Shown here: one piece after another, positions 19,164 through 27,582 of the stretch
Layout: every line of letters starts with the position of its first letter
Position numbering within the stretch: the first letter of the stretch is position 1
Source: Chryseobacterium sp. 18061
Lineage (GTDB): Bacteria > Pseudomonadota > Gammaproteobacteria > Enterobacterales > Enterobacteriaceae
Assembly: GCA_902706205.1 (NCBI GenBank)
Contig: CACSKA010000004.1
Coordinates: 186,001-250,000 of the forward strand
Reading direction: 5' to 3'
Length of the DNA stretch: 64,000 nucleotides
The notes under the pieces: generated by a model
Told to the model about the DNA's origin: nothing
Databases searched by the model: none
The model's input: only the letters and a program-made list of their open reading frames with translations
Program-made: the position numbers and the translations under genes

Positions 19164-21233
19164 ATGTCTGAAAAAACTTTCCTGGTGGAAATCGGCACCG
19201 AAGAGCTGCCACCAAAAGCCTTGCGCAGCCTGGCGGAATCTTTTGCTGCGAACGTTACTGCGGAACTCGATAACGCAGGTCTGGCTCACGGCAACGTTGA
19301 GTGGTTTGCGGCTCCGCGTCGTCTGGCGCTGAAAGTTGCCGCGCTGGCTGAATCTCAGCCCGATCGCGAAGTCGAAAAACGAGGTCCGGCCGTGTCTGCT
19401 GCCTTCGATGCAGAAGGCAAACCGAGCAAAGCGGCTGAAGGCTGGGCGCGTGGCTGTGGAATCACCGTTGACCAGGCCGAGCGCATGGTCACTGATAAAG
19501 GTGAATGGCTGCTGTACCGTGCGCATGTGAAAGGCGAAAGCGCCGAAGCGCTGCTGCCGAACATGATTGTCACGTCCCTGGGTAAACTGCCTATTCCGAA
19601 ACTGATGCGCTGGGGCGCGTCCGACGTGCAGTTCGTGCGTCCGGTTCACACCGTGACCCTGTTGCTCGGCGATAAAGTCGTCCCCGCGAAAATTCTGGGC
19701 ATCGATTCCGATCGCGTTATTCGCGGTCACCGCTTTATGGGCGAGTCGGAATTCACCATCGATAACGCCGATCAGTACCCGCAGATCCTGCTGGAACGCG
19801 GCAAAGTCATGGCGGATTACGAATCACGTAAGGCCAAAATCAAAGCCGATGCAGAAGATGCTGCGCGTAAAATCGGTGGTAACGCCGATCTGAGCGAAAG
19901 CCTACTGGAAGAAGTCACTTCGCTGGTCGAATGGCCGGTGGTGCTGACGGCGAAATTCGAAGAGAAATTCCTCGCTGTTCCGTCTGAAGCGCTGGTGTAC
20001 ACCATGAAGGGTGACCAGAAGTACTTCCCGGTATACGGCAACGACGGCAAACTGCTACCGAACTTTATTTTCGTCACCAACATCGAATCGAAAGATCCGG
20101 TGCAGATTATTTCCGGTAACGAGAAAGTGGTTCGTCCGCGTCTGGCTGATGCGGAGTTCTTCTTCAACTCCGACCGTAAAAAGCGTCTGGAAGATCATTT
20201 ACCGCGTTTGCAGACCGTGCTGTTCCAGCAACAGCTGGGCACACTGCGTGATAAAACTGACCGCATTCAGGCTCTGGCGGGCTGGATTGCTGGCCAGATT
20301 GGCGCTGACGTTAACCACGCGACCCGCGCGGGCCTGCTGTCCAAGTGCGACCTGATGACCAACATGGTGTTCGAGTTTACCGACACCCAGGGCATCATGG
20401 GCATGCACTATGCGCGTCACGATGGTGAAGCCGAAGACGTAGCCGTTGCGCTGAACGAACAGTATCAGCCACGTTTTGCGGGCGATGATCTGCCGTCCAA
20501 CCCGGTCGCGTGCGCGGTGGCGATTGCCGATAAGATGGATACCCTCGCGGGCATCTTCGGTATCGGCCAGCATCCGAAAGGCGACAAAGATCCGTTTGCA
20601 CTGCGTCGTGCGGCGCTGGGCGTGCTGCGTATCATCGTTGAGAAGAACCTCAATCTTGACCTGCAAACCCTGACCGAAGAAGCGGTGCGCCTGTACGGTG
20701 ACAAGCTGACCAACGCCAAGGTTGTCGATGAGGTTATCGACTTCATGCTCGGCCGTTTCCGCGCGTGGTATCAGGACGAAGGTTACACCGTCGACACCAT
20801 TCAAGCGGTGCTGGCGCGTCGTCCGACCCGTCCGGCTGATTTCGATGCCCGCATGAAAGCCGTGTCGCACTTCCGTTCTCTGGACGAAGCCGCTGCGCTG
20901 GCTGCTGCCAACAAGCGTGTTTCCAACATTCTGGCGAAGTCTGATGAAACGCTGAACGACGTCGTTCACGCCTCGGTGCTGAAAGATGCGGCGGAAATCA
21001 AGCTGGCGACGCACCTGGTCGTTCTGCGCGATAAACTGCAACCGTTCTTCGATGAAGGCCGTTACCAGGATGCGCTGATTGAACTGGCCTCCCTGCGCGA
21101 GCCGGTGGACGAGTTCTTCGAGAGCGTAATGGTTAATGCCGACGAGAAAGACGTGCGTATCAACCGTCTGACGCTACTCAGCAAGCTGCGCGAACTGTTC
21201 CTGCAGGTAGCGGATATTTCCCTGCTGCAGTAA
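19164..21233 (+). CDS. glyS: Glycyl-tRNA synthetase beta subunit
   Basis: A 689-residue protein, the same length as E. coli GlyS. It begins [20 protein letters not shown] and contains the typical beta-subunit stretches ([69 protein letters not shown]). It supplies tRNA binding for the alpha2-beta2 enzyme. GAGG precedes the start. A strong terminator follows, ending the glyQS operon. Confidence 0.98.
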   Translation: MSEKTFLVEIGTEELPPKALRSLAESFAANVTAELDNAGLAHGNVEWFAAPRRLALKVAALAESQPDREVEKRGPAVSAAFDAEGKPSKAAEGWARGCGITVDQAERMVTDKGEWLLYRAHVKGESAEALLPNMIVTSLGKLPIPKLMRWGASDVQFVRPVHTVTLLLGDKVVPAKILGIDSDRVIRGHRFMGESEFTIDNADQYPQILLERGKVMADYESRKAKIKADAEDAARKIGGNADLSESLLEEVTSLVEWPVVLTAKFEEKFLAVPSEALVYTMKGDQKYFPVYGNDGKLLPNFIFVTNIESKDPVQIISGNEKVVRPRLADAEFFFNSDRKKRLEDHLPRLQTVLFQQQLGTLRDKTDRIQALAGWIAGQIGADVNHATRAGLLSKCDLMTNMVFEFTDTQGIMGMHYARHDGEAEDVAVALNEQYQPRFAGDDLPSNPVACAVAIADKMDTLAGIFGIGQHPKGDKDPFALRRAALGVLRIIVEKNLNLDLQTLTEEAVRLYGDKLTNAKVVDEVIDFMLGRFRAWYQDEGYTVDTIQAVLARRPTRPADFDARMKAVSHFRSLDEAAALAAANKRVSNILAKSDETLNDVVHASVLKDAAEIKLATHLVVLRDKLQPFFDEGRYQDALIELASLREPVDEFFESVMVNADEKDVRINRLTLLSKLRELFLQVADISLLQ

Positions 21234-21253
21234 TCGGTTATACGTCTCAAGCA

Positions 21254-21278
21254 ACCCGCCGAAAGGCGGGTTTTTTTT
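21254..21278 (+). terminator. Rho-independent terminator of glyQS
   Basis: Stem ACCCGCC/GGCGGGT with a GAAA loop, followed by eight T residues. Confidence 0.92.
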
Positions 21279-21296
21279 GCTGATAAAGTTCTAAAG

Positions 21297-21327
21297 CGCC
21301 CGGCGGCGCTACGCTTGCCAGGCCTAG
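21297..21327 (-). repeat. REP-like element
   Basis: A GC-rich imperfect palindrome (GCCCGGCGGCGCTACGCTTG then CCAGGCCTA). Read on the minus strand, it resembles the REP copy after dppA. It lies just beyond the glyS terminator. Confidence 0.6.
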
Positions 21328-21374
21328 GTTCCGTCCAGTGCCTTGATGTTGTCGGCCCTATACGCGTCTGCTCA

Positions 21375-21840
21375 TTAGTACGCTCCCTCCAGAGAGACGA
21401 TCCCGTCCTCCGTTTTCAGCCAACGCGGCGCTTTCAGCGTTCCGGCGAAATAGAACACCAGTTGATACAGTAAATCACGGATTGTCCGTTCAGTTTTTGT
21501 CGCCAGCGAACCGCTCAGCAATAGCTGGGTTAAAGCCTGACAGTAATCGCCTGGCTGGTCGGCCGCAGAGCGCCATTTTCTGCGCCGGATCGTCGCATTC
21601 CACTATCACTTCCACGACACGTTCGCAGTTGTCTGCCAGTTCGGTGAAATCGGTTGTAGATGTAAACGGCACGGTAAATAGCATGTCACCAGTGAAGTCG
21701 TTCAGGTTTCCAATCCCGACACCTGATGTGCAGGTGCGAAGCGACAATACTGCTGACCGAAATCGGTGACAACGTTTTTCCACTATGTTGTTGGGGATAT
21801 TATCATTTCCTGAAGCATGTTCGCGAAACTCACCTTTAAA
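21375..21840 (-). pseudogene. Decayed accessory gene, family not recognised
   Basis: Two minus-strand frames each carry protein-like sequence but neither is a complete gene. One reads FTELADNCERVVEVIVECDD up to a stop at about 21490. From about 21600 down to the stop at 21375, a second frame gives DYCQALTQLLLSGSLATKTE and then RTIRDLLYQLVFYFAGTLKA, PRWLKTEDGIVSLEGAY. The change of frame and several in-frame stops upstream point to a frameshifted remnant. I cannot name the family. It lies in the accessory block between glyS and ccdAB, so it probably came with horizontally acquired DNA. Confidence 0.5.
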
Positions 21841-21933
21841 CTATCGTCTGTGTTGCTATTGCGCGACGGCAAACTGCGGGTTTGCTATTACCAGAACCGG
21901 ATGTGAGGCCAACGCACTCTGGCAGAGACTGAA

Positions 21934-22001
21934 TTGCCATCTGTGTGAATTTTGCGCATACTAATGACATGTGCATTTTACACGTGTAATTGAGGTCTTT
22001 T
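21934..22001 (+). promoter_or_regulatory. ccdAB promoter and operator-like dyad
   Basis: A likely sigma-70 promoter: TTGCCA (21934-21939), 17-bp spacer, CATACT (21957-21962). Overlapping the expected transcription start is the imperfect 21-bp inverted repeat ACATGTG...ACACGTGT (21967-21987). CcdA/CcdB complexes repress their own promoter, so this dyad is the natural operator candidate. Confidence 0.6.
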
Positions 22002-22241
22002 ATGCCAGGTATGAATGTTCGACATAAAAAAACAGTCAGCGTTACCCTGGATCCAGCATTACTTCAGCAGGCCCGCGAGGCCGGTATCAACCTGTCGGCA
22101 GTCCTGACTGCGGCACTGCAACAGGAGATAAGTGCTTCTGGGGCTGAACGTTGGAAACAAGAAAACAGAGCTGGCCTGCAGGAACTCAATCGTATAACCG
22201 ATGAACAGGGCTTGCTGTCGGATGATTACAGGACGTTTTAA
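22002..22241 (+). CDS. ccdA: CcdA antitoxin
   Basis: About 79 residues. I start at the ATG at 22002 (MPGMNVRHKKTVSVTLDP), since TGAGG lies just upstream; an ATG at 22011 is also possible. The N-terminal TVSVTLDPALLQQAREAGIN resembles a ribbon-helix-helix DNA-binding domain; the C-terminal part with AERWKQENRAGLQELNRI matches the CcdB-binding tail of F-plasmid CcdA. It neutralises CcdB and represses the operon. It is part of a chromosomal toxin-antitoxin module, closer to the O157-type ccd than to the F-plasmid type. Confidence 0.9.
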   Translation: MPGMNVRHKKTVSVTLDPALLQQAREAGINLSAVLTAALQQEISASGAERWKQENRAGLQELNRITDEQGLLSDDYRTF

Positions 22242-22243
22242 TC

Positions 22244-22552
22244 ATGCAATATGTCGTCTACCGTAATAATGGAAATAATCTGGTATACCCTTTTTTGCTG
22301 GATGTTCAGAGCGACATCATCGAGGAACTCACTACCCGGGTCGTTATCCCCTTGTATCCGCTGAGCCGACTCACGACGAAACCGGTCAGACGCCTGACAC
22401 CGATCCTGAACATTGAAGGTAATGATTATCTGGTGATGACCCACGAAATGGCCAGTATCCGTCTGACCCAGATAGGTGACGAGGTGATGAATGCGCGACC
22501 CTACCGGCAGACCATCAAAAATGCGCTGGATTTCATCTTTGACGGCTTCTGA
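22244..22552 (+). CDS. ccdB: CcdB toxin (gyrase poison family)
   Basis: A 102-residue protein with the CcdB pattern: MQYVVYRNNGN, FLLDVQSDIIEELTTRVVIP, MTHEMASIRLTQIGDEV, and a C-terminus KNALDFIFDGF. F-plasmid CcdB ends in Trp-Gly-Ile, which is needed for gyrase poisoning; here the last residues are Asp-Gly-Phe, like the Asp-Gly-Ile of the chromosomal O157-type family except for the final residue. The gene starts 2 bp after ccdA. Whether it is still toxic cannot be told from sequence. Confidence 0.9.
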   Translation: MQYVVYRNNGNNLVYPFLLDVQSDIIEELTTRVVIPLYPLSRLTTKPVRRLTPILNIEGNDYLVMTHEMASIRLTQIGDEVMNARPYRQTIKNALDFIFDGF

Positions 22553-22748
22553 GCATTGATCAAAACAGAATTTACTGGCCAATATTTAACCTTGAAACCC
22601 CGCCCTCATTGCGGGTATGCTGTGTCCCGACTTTTCTCTTCTCTCTGGAGCGCATCCCGAAAATGAACAATCACGACTGATGAATTCGACCCTGGCATAA
22701 CGCAAACGCGTTGGCGGGGATGGTTTTTGATTTCATTCAGGAGTGCTT

Positions 22749-24371
22749 ATGGCTCATTTTTGTGCGCAATCCCCTGCGTTTATTTTGCATCAGGTCACCT
22801 GTCAGTTTGCGACGGGCGATATTCTTTTTGGTCCTGTTGATCTCTCACTTGAGCGTTCGCTTTGCGGCTTAGTTGGGCGTAACGGCAGCGGGAAAACGCG
22901 CCTGTTGCAGCTGCTTGCAGGCGTCGAAATACCTGCCAACGGGCATATCGAACACTTTTCCACGGTGGCATATGTCGCTCAGCAACCGCTGCTTTCCGCG
23001 CGCAGTACGCTGGCGGATTTACTCGGCCTGACGGCGATATTTTCCGCCCTGGGCCGCGTGAACGACGGCGAGATGCAGCCGGAAGACAGCGATGTGCTCG
23101 ACGGTCACTGGGATATTGCGGAGCGCCTGAGTGCGGCGTTTGCCGCGTTGTCGCTTCCCGAGTTTGACGCGTATCGTCCGGCTTCATCTCTGAGCGGTGG
23201 CGAACGCGTGAAAGCGTTACTGTGCGCCGCATTCCTTTCCGGGGCCGATTATCTGTTGCTCGACGAGCCGACTAACCATCTGGATAGCGCCGGGCGGGCA
23301 TGGCTATACCAGCAGCTTGCACAGTGGCGCGGCGGGGCGCTGATTGCCAGTCACGATCGCGAATTACTGGCGCAGGTGCCGCATATTCTCGAATTATCTG
23401 CCGGGAATTTGCGCCATTACGGCGGTAATTTTGAGGTGTATCAGCAGCAGCGAAAGGTCGAACAGCAGGCGGCACGTTCGGCGCTCGACCATGCGGCGAC
23501 CGAGCGACGTCGTACCCGCGCCAGGTTGCAAAAGGAGCACGATAACAGCCAGCGGCGCTCTGCACAGACCCTTCGCACCGTGGATTCACTGAACATTGCC
23601 TCGTTTGAGCGCGTCGCCTACAAAGGCGCGGCCAAAGCCCGGCCCGGCACGCTGCGCCGTCAGCATCATGAACAAAACGAGGCGTTGAACGCGGCGGTTA
23701 ATCAAGCGCGTGAACGCGTGGAAGATGAAACGCCGGTGATGATGACGCTGCCGGGCAACCACGTTGCAGCGGGTAAACAGGTGCTGGACGTTCACGATCT
23801 GATCCTGGCACATTCCTCGCTCGCGCCACTGAACTGGCGCATGGATGGTCCGATGCGCGTGGCGCTGCGTGGGCCAAACGGCTGTGGTAAAACCACGTTG
23901 CTGAAAACGCTTCTCGGGCTGGAGTCGCCGGTGAGTGGCAGCTGTAATTTGTCGGTGAATGCGGCCTGGCTCGATCAGCATCTGAGTCAGTTCAGTCTGT
24001 CGCTGTCGGTGATGGAGCATCTGAGTCTGGCGGATACCCCTCTGGAAGAAGGTGTGCTGCGCAGCCGCCTGGCCCAGCTACAGTTGACCGCCGAAAAGGT
24101 GGGTCTGCCGTTGTCATCATTAAGTGGCGGAGAACGCCTGAAAGCGGCGCTGGCCAGCGTATTATGGCGGCGAGAAGCGACACAACTTTTATTGTTGGAC
24201 GAGCCTACCAATCACCTCGATTTGGCGTCGACACAGGCTATTGAAATGGCGTTGTCCGGTTTTCCGGGGGCGATGTTAGTCGTTTCACATGATGAGGCGT
24301 TTCTGCGGGGGCTGAAGCTGACTCACAGTCTGGAATGGCAGGATATGGGCTGGGTATTCACGGCGCTGTGA
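22749..24371 (+). CDS. ABC-F family ATPase, orphan
   Basis: A 540-residue protein with two ABC ATPase domains and no membrane segments, the architecture of ABC-F translation factors and ribosome-protection proteins. Domain 1: Walker A GRNGSGKT (about 43-50), signature SLSGGERVKALL, Walker B LLLDEPTNHLD. A charged linker (about 225-310, many Arg/Gln/Glu) follows, then domain 2: GPNGCGKTT, SLSGGERLKAAL, LLLLDEPTNHLD. I do not recognise it as EttA, Uup, YheS or YbiT. The ATG at 22749 follows AGGAG. It lies alone in the accessory block. The role is inferred as ribosome-associated, with antibiotic or stress protection possible. Confidence 0.8.
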   Translation: MAHFCAQSPAFILHQVTCQFATGDILFGPVDLSLERSLCGLVGRNGSGKTRLLQLLAGVEIPANGHIEHFSTVAYVAQQPLLSARSTLADLLGLTAIFSALGRVNDGEMQPEDSDVLDGHWDIAERLSAAFAALSLPEFDAYRPASSLSGGERVKALLCAAFLSGADYLLLDEPTNHLDSAGRAWLYQQLAQWRGGALIASHDRELLAQVPHILELSAGNLRHYGGNFEVYQQQRKVEQQAARSALDHAATERRRTRARLQKEHDNSQRRSAQTLRTVDSLNIASFERVAYKGAAKARPGTLRRQHHEQNEALNAAVNQARERVEDETPVMMTLPGNHVAAGKQVLDVHDLILAHSSLAPLNWRMDGPMRVALRGPNGCGKTTLLKTLLGLESPVSGSCNLSVNAAWLDQHLSQFSLSLSVMEHLSLADTPLEEGVLRSRLAQLQLTAEKVGLPLSSLSGGERLKAALASVLWRREATQLLLLDEPTNHLDLASTQAIEMALSGFPGAMLVVSHDEAFLRGLKLTHSLEWQDMGWVFTAL

Positions 24372-24377
24372 TCAAAA

Positions 24378-24397
24378 ACCCCCGCATTCGCGGGGGT
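24378..24397. terminator. Terminator between the ABC-F gene and yiaG
   Basis: A perfect 8-bp stem ACCCCCGC/GCGGGGGT with loop ATTC. On the minus strand it is followed by TTTTG, so it mainly ends yiaG; it may also act on the ABC-F transcript. Confidence 0.8.
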
Positions 24398-24409
24398 AAA
24401 ATAACAACG

Positions 24410-24700
24410 TTATTCCATAAGCTGTCTGCTTAATCGGGGATCAGCCTGGATCAGGCGCATCAACTTCAGCTCGGCAGGGGACGGTTTTTCTCGTCTCGAT
24501 TCCCACTCATGTACCATCGCTACGCTGACGCCCATTGCGCGGGCAAAATCATCGATCTTCAAACCGGAGCCTTTACGCAGTTGCTCAAATTCGGTAAAGG
24601 CTGTGGGCTTTTGGGTCAGGGTCATTCTCTGTGAATCATCTTTGAAAACAATTTGTTCAAGACTACTAAGCAATTCGTACATAGGATCTTTATTTGTCAT
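24410..24700 (-). CDS. yiaG: XRE-type helix-turn-helix protein YiaG
   Basis: A 96-residue protein, the same length as E. coli YiaG. The start at 24700 (MTNKDPMYELLSSLEQIVFK) has GAGGAG six bases upstream; the frame extends eight codons further without need. The C-terminal half is an XRE/HigA-like helix-turn-helix (GLKIDDFARAMGVSVAMVHE, WESRREKPSPAELKLMRLI). It is a presumed small transcriptional regulator of unknown targets. Its leader contains an ERIC element. In E. coli it adjoins cspA, which is missing here. Confidence 0.93.
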   Translation of the reverse strand: MTNKDPMYELLSSLEQIVFKDDSQRMTLTQKPTAFTEFEQLRKGSGLKIDDFARAMGVSVAMVHEWESRREKPSPAELKLMRLIQADPRLSRQLME

Positions 24701-24719
24701 TGAGAACTCCTCTTTACCC

Positions 24720-24840
24720 GTCATACCTCCAGCCGCAGGTGCGTTGACTATTTCTGCTCACCCCAGTCACTTACTGGAGTAAGCGCCTGGGAATTCTCAG
24801 ATTTGCCGCCATCCTGCAACTCGAACTATTTAGGGTATAC
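24720..24840. repeat. ERIC (enterobacterial repetitive intergenic consensus) element
   Basis: About 121 bp with the hallmark core CTCACCCCAGTCACTTACT (about 24757-24775), then AGTAAGCGCCTGGGAATTCT, and the terminal arms GTCATACCTCC and ACTATTTAGGGTATAC. ERIC elements are 127-bp imperfect palindromes found in transcribed intergenic regions of Enterobacteriaceae. This copy ends 20 bp before the yiaG start codon, so it lies in that gene's 5' region. Confidence 0.88.
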
Positions 24841-25075
24841 ATCTCACAGTGGGCACGTGAACAACAAGAGCTCATTAAGGATAGTCAGTAAAAAGGGTGA
24901 AGGGTGGTAACTGGAGTGACTATTCGTGCGATGTTTTTTGCCTGACCCGATTCAGCCTTTCGTATCATTCGACTAATTATTTGATAAAGAGACGGGAAAG
25001 TTATTCAGCACAATTTTTGTAAATCGTAAGTAAACGTGTGGCAAAAGACGGGCGTTGCCACCCGCCGTTTGCCCG
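24841..25075. other. Intergenic stretch between the ERIC copy and pcaK
   Basis: 235 bp. The yiaG promoter should lie here but I could not fix its hexamers. At 25047-25077 an inverted repeat GACGGGC/GCCCGTC, followed on the minus strand by CTTTTGCC, may terminate pcaK; it overlaps the pcaK stop codon. Nothing else is evident. Confidence 0.4.
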
Positions 25076-26443
25076 TCAGGCCTTTTGTGTCGCCTTGCTA
25101 ACCGGAGTGACAGCGTTTTCAGCCGAGCGATCGGTTTTGGTCATGGCGTATTTCACCATCAGCGCAGTGGCGGACAGCAGCGCGGGGATCGCCAGCAGCA
25201 TGAAAATGGTTTCAAACGACAGCTGCGCCTGCATCAGGAATACCCCGCTGAATGCCCCGAGAATACCGCCGAAGCGTCCAATGCCTAACATCCACGCCAC
25301 GCCCGTGGCCCGGCCCTGAGTCGGATAGAACCCAGCCGCCAGCGCGGGCATCGAAGACTGCGCCCCGTTCATGATGCTGCCTGCGACGAATACCATCACA
25401 CCCATCAGCGCCAGGCTGCTGGTGGAGAACCCGACCAGACAGACGAATATGCCGGTCAGCAACCAACCCACCGCGACCACTTTGTTTGGGTTAAATTTGT
25501 CCATCAGCGCCCCGAGTATCAGTACGCCAATTCCGCCGCCGAGTGGGAACAGGGCTGTGATGATCGATGCCTGGCGCATGGTGGCACCGGTTTCGCGGAT
25601 AAGCAGCGGTAGCCAACTGGTCAGTAAATAGAAAATCAGCAAACCCATGAAGTAGGTCAGGCACAGCATTACCGTACCGAGCGCGTAGCGTGGTGAGAAA
25701 ATCACACCCAGCGCTGATTTATCCTGCACTCCGCCCGCTTCGTGCAGCACAAAGTGCGTGTCGGTGGCGATCGGAGCAATGCGACGCAGAATGGTTGCCA
25801 CCTTCTGCTGAGATTTGTTTTTCGCCACCAGATAACGCACCGATTCCGGCAGCAGGAAAATAAGCACAACCGCCAGCACCAGCGGCATCACGCCGCCGAG
25901 GATCAGCACGCTTTGCCAGCCATACTGCGGAATTAACCACGCGGAGATAAACCCGCCGAGCGAGGAACCGATGGGGAAACCGACGAACATCAGGTTCACC
26001 AGCAAAGAGCGGCGGCGTTCCGGGGCATATTCGCTCATCAGCGTGGCGGCGTTTGGCATGGCGGCACCGAGGCCAAGCCCGGTGAGGAAGCGCAGCAGCG
26101 TTAGCTGGTTGAGGCTGGTCGCCGCGGCGGTCAACAAGCTGAAGCCGCCAAAGATCAGAATGGAGAGGATCAGCACTTTTTTACGACCAATGCGGTCGGC
26201 CATTGGACCTGCGGTCAGCGCTCCGACAGCCAGCCCAACCAGCGCGGCGCTCATTACTGGGCCTAAAGCAGACTTCTGCACGCCCCATTCCTGCACGAGG
26301 TCAGAGGCGATAAAGCCGATAATAGCGGTGTCAAAACCATCCATCGCCACGGTAATGAAGCACAGTACGAGGATCATCCACTGGTATTTCGTGAAGGGAT
26401 TCTCGTTGATAAAGGCCTGGATATCGGTTGTTGTCTTTGTCAT
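25076..26443 (-). CDS. pcaK: Aromatic acid:H+ symporter, PcaK-like
   Basis: A 455-residue major facilitator protein of the AAHS family, about 12 helices. It carries the family signatures LCFITVAMDGFDTAIIGFIA in helix 1, the loop motif GPMADRIGRKKVLI, LLRFLTGLGLGAAMPNAATL, and FYPTQGRATGVAWMLGIGRF. Similarity to Pseudomonas PcaK, the 4-hydroxybenzoate/protocatechuate carrier, is strong by recollection. Two PcaR-like operators directly upstream support this assignment. No pca catabolic genes lie in the window, so its regulator and pathway would act from elsewhere. Other aromatic acids are possible substrates. Confidence 0.8.
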   Translation of the reverse strand: MTKTTTDIQAFINENPFTKYQWMILVLCFITVAMDGFDTAIIGFIASDLVQEWGVQKSALGPVMSAALVGLAVGALTAGPMADRIGRKKVLILSILIFGGFSLLTAAATSLNQLTLLRFLTGLGLGAAMPNAATLMSEYAPERRRSLLVNLMFVGFPIGSSLGGFISAWLIPQYGWQSVLILGGVMPLVLAVVLIFLLPESVRYLVAKNKSQQKVATILRRIAPIATDTHFVLHEAGGVQDKSALGVIFSPRYALGTVMLCLTYFMGLLIFYLLTSWLPLLIRETGATMRQASIITALFPLGGGIGVLILGALMDKFNPNKVVAVGWLLTGIFVCLVGFSTSSLALMGVMVFVAGSIMNGAQSSMPALAAGFYPTQGRATGVAWMLGIGRFGGILGAFSGVFLMQAQLSFETIFMLLAIPALLSATALMVKYAMTKTDRSAENAVTPVSKATQKA

Positions 26444-26831
26444 ATCGCGATTCCTGGAAGGTAAGTTGTGCGATTATCGAACGTAAATCCGTTATTCGTT
26501 CATCAATCAAACCATCAGGATGCTTTTTCGACAACGTGCTGGCCGGGGGAAGCGTGCGATTATCGTACGCGGGGCTGACATCAGCGCCAAAAAAAAGAAG
26601 AAATACCTATTGATTCATTATGTTATAGACATAAGTGCGTGAGCTGACAAAATCATTAATTGTGATATGGGCAACAAATAATTAACATCCTTCGTGAGTG
26701 AGGAAAGCGTGCGACTTTTCCTAATGTGAATGAAGGAAAGGGTATCCTGCAAGGCTTGCGTCGACTATCCTTGTCAGCGTCAGGCACGTGTGTGCCAGTT
26801 TGCGCTTTTTTTTGGCTGAAGGAGTATGAAA
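26444..26831. promoter_or_regulatory. pcaK/yiaF divergent region with two PcaR-like operators
   Basis: 388 bp. Site 1 (26468-26482, minus strand) reads GTTCGATAATCGCAC, which I recall as the 15-bp PcaR (IclR family) recognition sequence from Pseudomonas putida. Site 2 (26554-26568, minus strand) is GTACGATAATCGCAC, one base different and embedded in a near-perfect 17-bp palindrome. The sites lie 24 and 110 bp before the pcaK start, on or near its promoter. The yiaF side (26640-26831) holds a long leader with no feature I can define except a T8 run just before the yiaF ribosome-binding site. Confidence 0.65.
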
Positions 26832-27542
26832 ATGGCGACAGGAAAGTCCTGCTCTCGCTGGTTTGCGTCTGTTGCGGCGTTATTGATGGTAGTTAGCCTG
26901 AGTGGGTGTTTCGATAAAGAAGGCGATCAGCGTAAAGCGTTCATCGACTTCCTGCAAAATTCCGTGATGCGTAGTGGCGAACGTTTGCCAACGCTGACCA
27001 CCGATCAGAAAAAACAATTTGGTCCGTTCGTTTCCGATTACGCAGTGATTTACGGTTATTCTCAGCAGGTGAGCCAGGCGATGGACGCCGGTTTACGTCC
27101 GGTTGTAGACAGCGTGAATGCGATTCGTGTGCCACAGGATTACATGACTCAGCGCGAACCGCTTCGTCAGGCTAATGGCGCGCTGGGTGTGTTGAGCCAG
27201 CAGCTGGAAAACGCCAAAATGCAGGCGGACGGTGCGCATTCGGCACTGAAACAGGCTGACGATCTGAAGCCGGTCTACGACCAGGTTTACAATAAAGTCG
27301 TGACCCTGCCAGCGAACGCAATGCAGCCGCTGATCCCTGCCGCACAGATCTTCACCCAGCAGCTGGTGCAGATTGGTGATTTCGTGGCACAGCAAAATAC
27401 CCAGGTAAGCTTTGTGGCCAACGGAATTCAGTTCCCGACGTCTCAGCAGGCGAGCCAGTACAATACGCTGATTGGCCCTCTGGCCGCTCAGCACCAGGCG
27501 TTTAATCAGGCCTGGAGCGCGGCGGTTAACGCCACGCGTTAA
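26832..27542 (+). CDS. yiaF: Predicted lipoprotein YiaF
   Basis: A 236-residue protein, the same length as E. coli YiaF. I start at the ATG at 26832 (MATGKSCSRWFASVAAL), seven bases after AAGGAG; the ATG at 26826 is too close to that site. Residues 1-25 form a lipoprotein signal ending in the lipobox LSGC (Cys26). The mature part is mostly alpha-helical and Gln/Ala-rich. The function is unknown; it is an envelope lipoprotein conserved in enterobacteria, convergent with ghrB. Confidence 0.93.
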   Translation: MATGKSCSRWFASVAALLMVVSLSGCFDKEGDQRKAFIDFLQNSVMRSGERLPTLTTDQKKQFGPFVSDYAVIYGYSQQVSQAMDAGLRPVVDSVNAIRVPQDYMTQREPLRQANGALGVLSQQLENAKMQADGAHSALKQADDLKPVYDQVYNKVVTLPANAMQPLIPAAQIFTQQLVQIGDFVAQQNTQVSFVANGIQFPTSQQASQYNTLIGPLAAQHQAFNQAWSAAVNATR

Positions 27543-27550
27543 GCATGAAA

Positions 27551-27580
27551 ACCGGGTGGCGTCCTGTCACCCGGTCTCTT
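27551..27580. terminator. Terminator between yiaF and ghrB
   Basis: An 8-bp perfect stem ACCGGGTG/CACCCGGT with a 9-base loop, then CTCTTTCTC. It is located between convergent genes and mainly serves yiaF. Confidence 0.7.
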
Positions 27581-27582
27581 TC

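Noticed and set aside
18471..19730. 419-codon open frame antisense to glyQ and glyS
   Set aside because: It spans the boundary of two certain genes on the other strand, and its composition reflects their codon bias.
21817..21906. 29-codon plus-strand frame MFAKLTFKLSSVLLLRDGKL before ccdA
   Set aside because: Considered as a small type I toxin, but it has no strong ribosome-binding site or antisense promoter that I can see, and it overlaps the decayed minus-strand gene.
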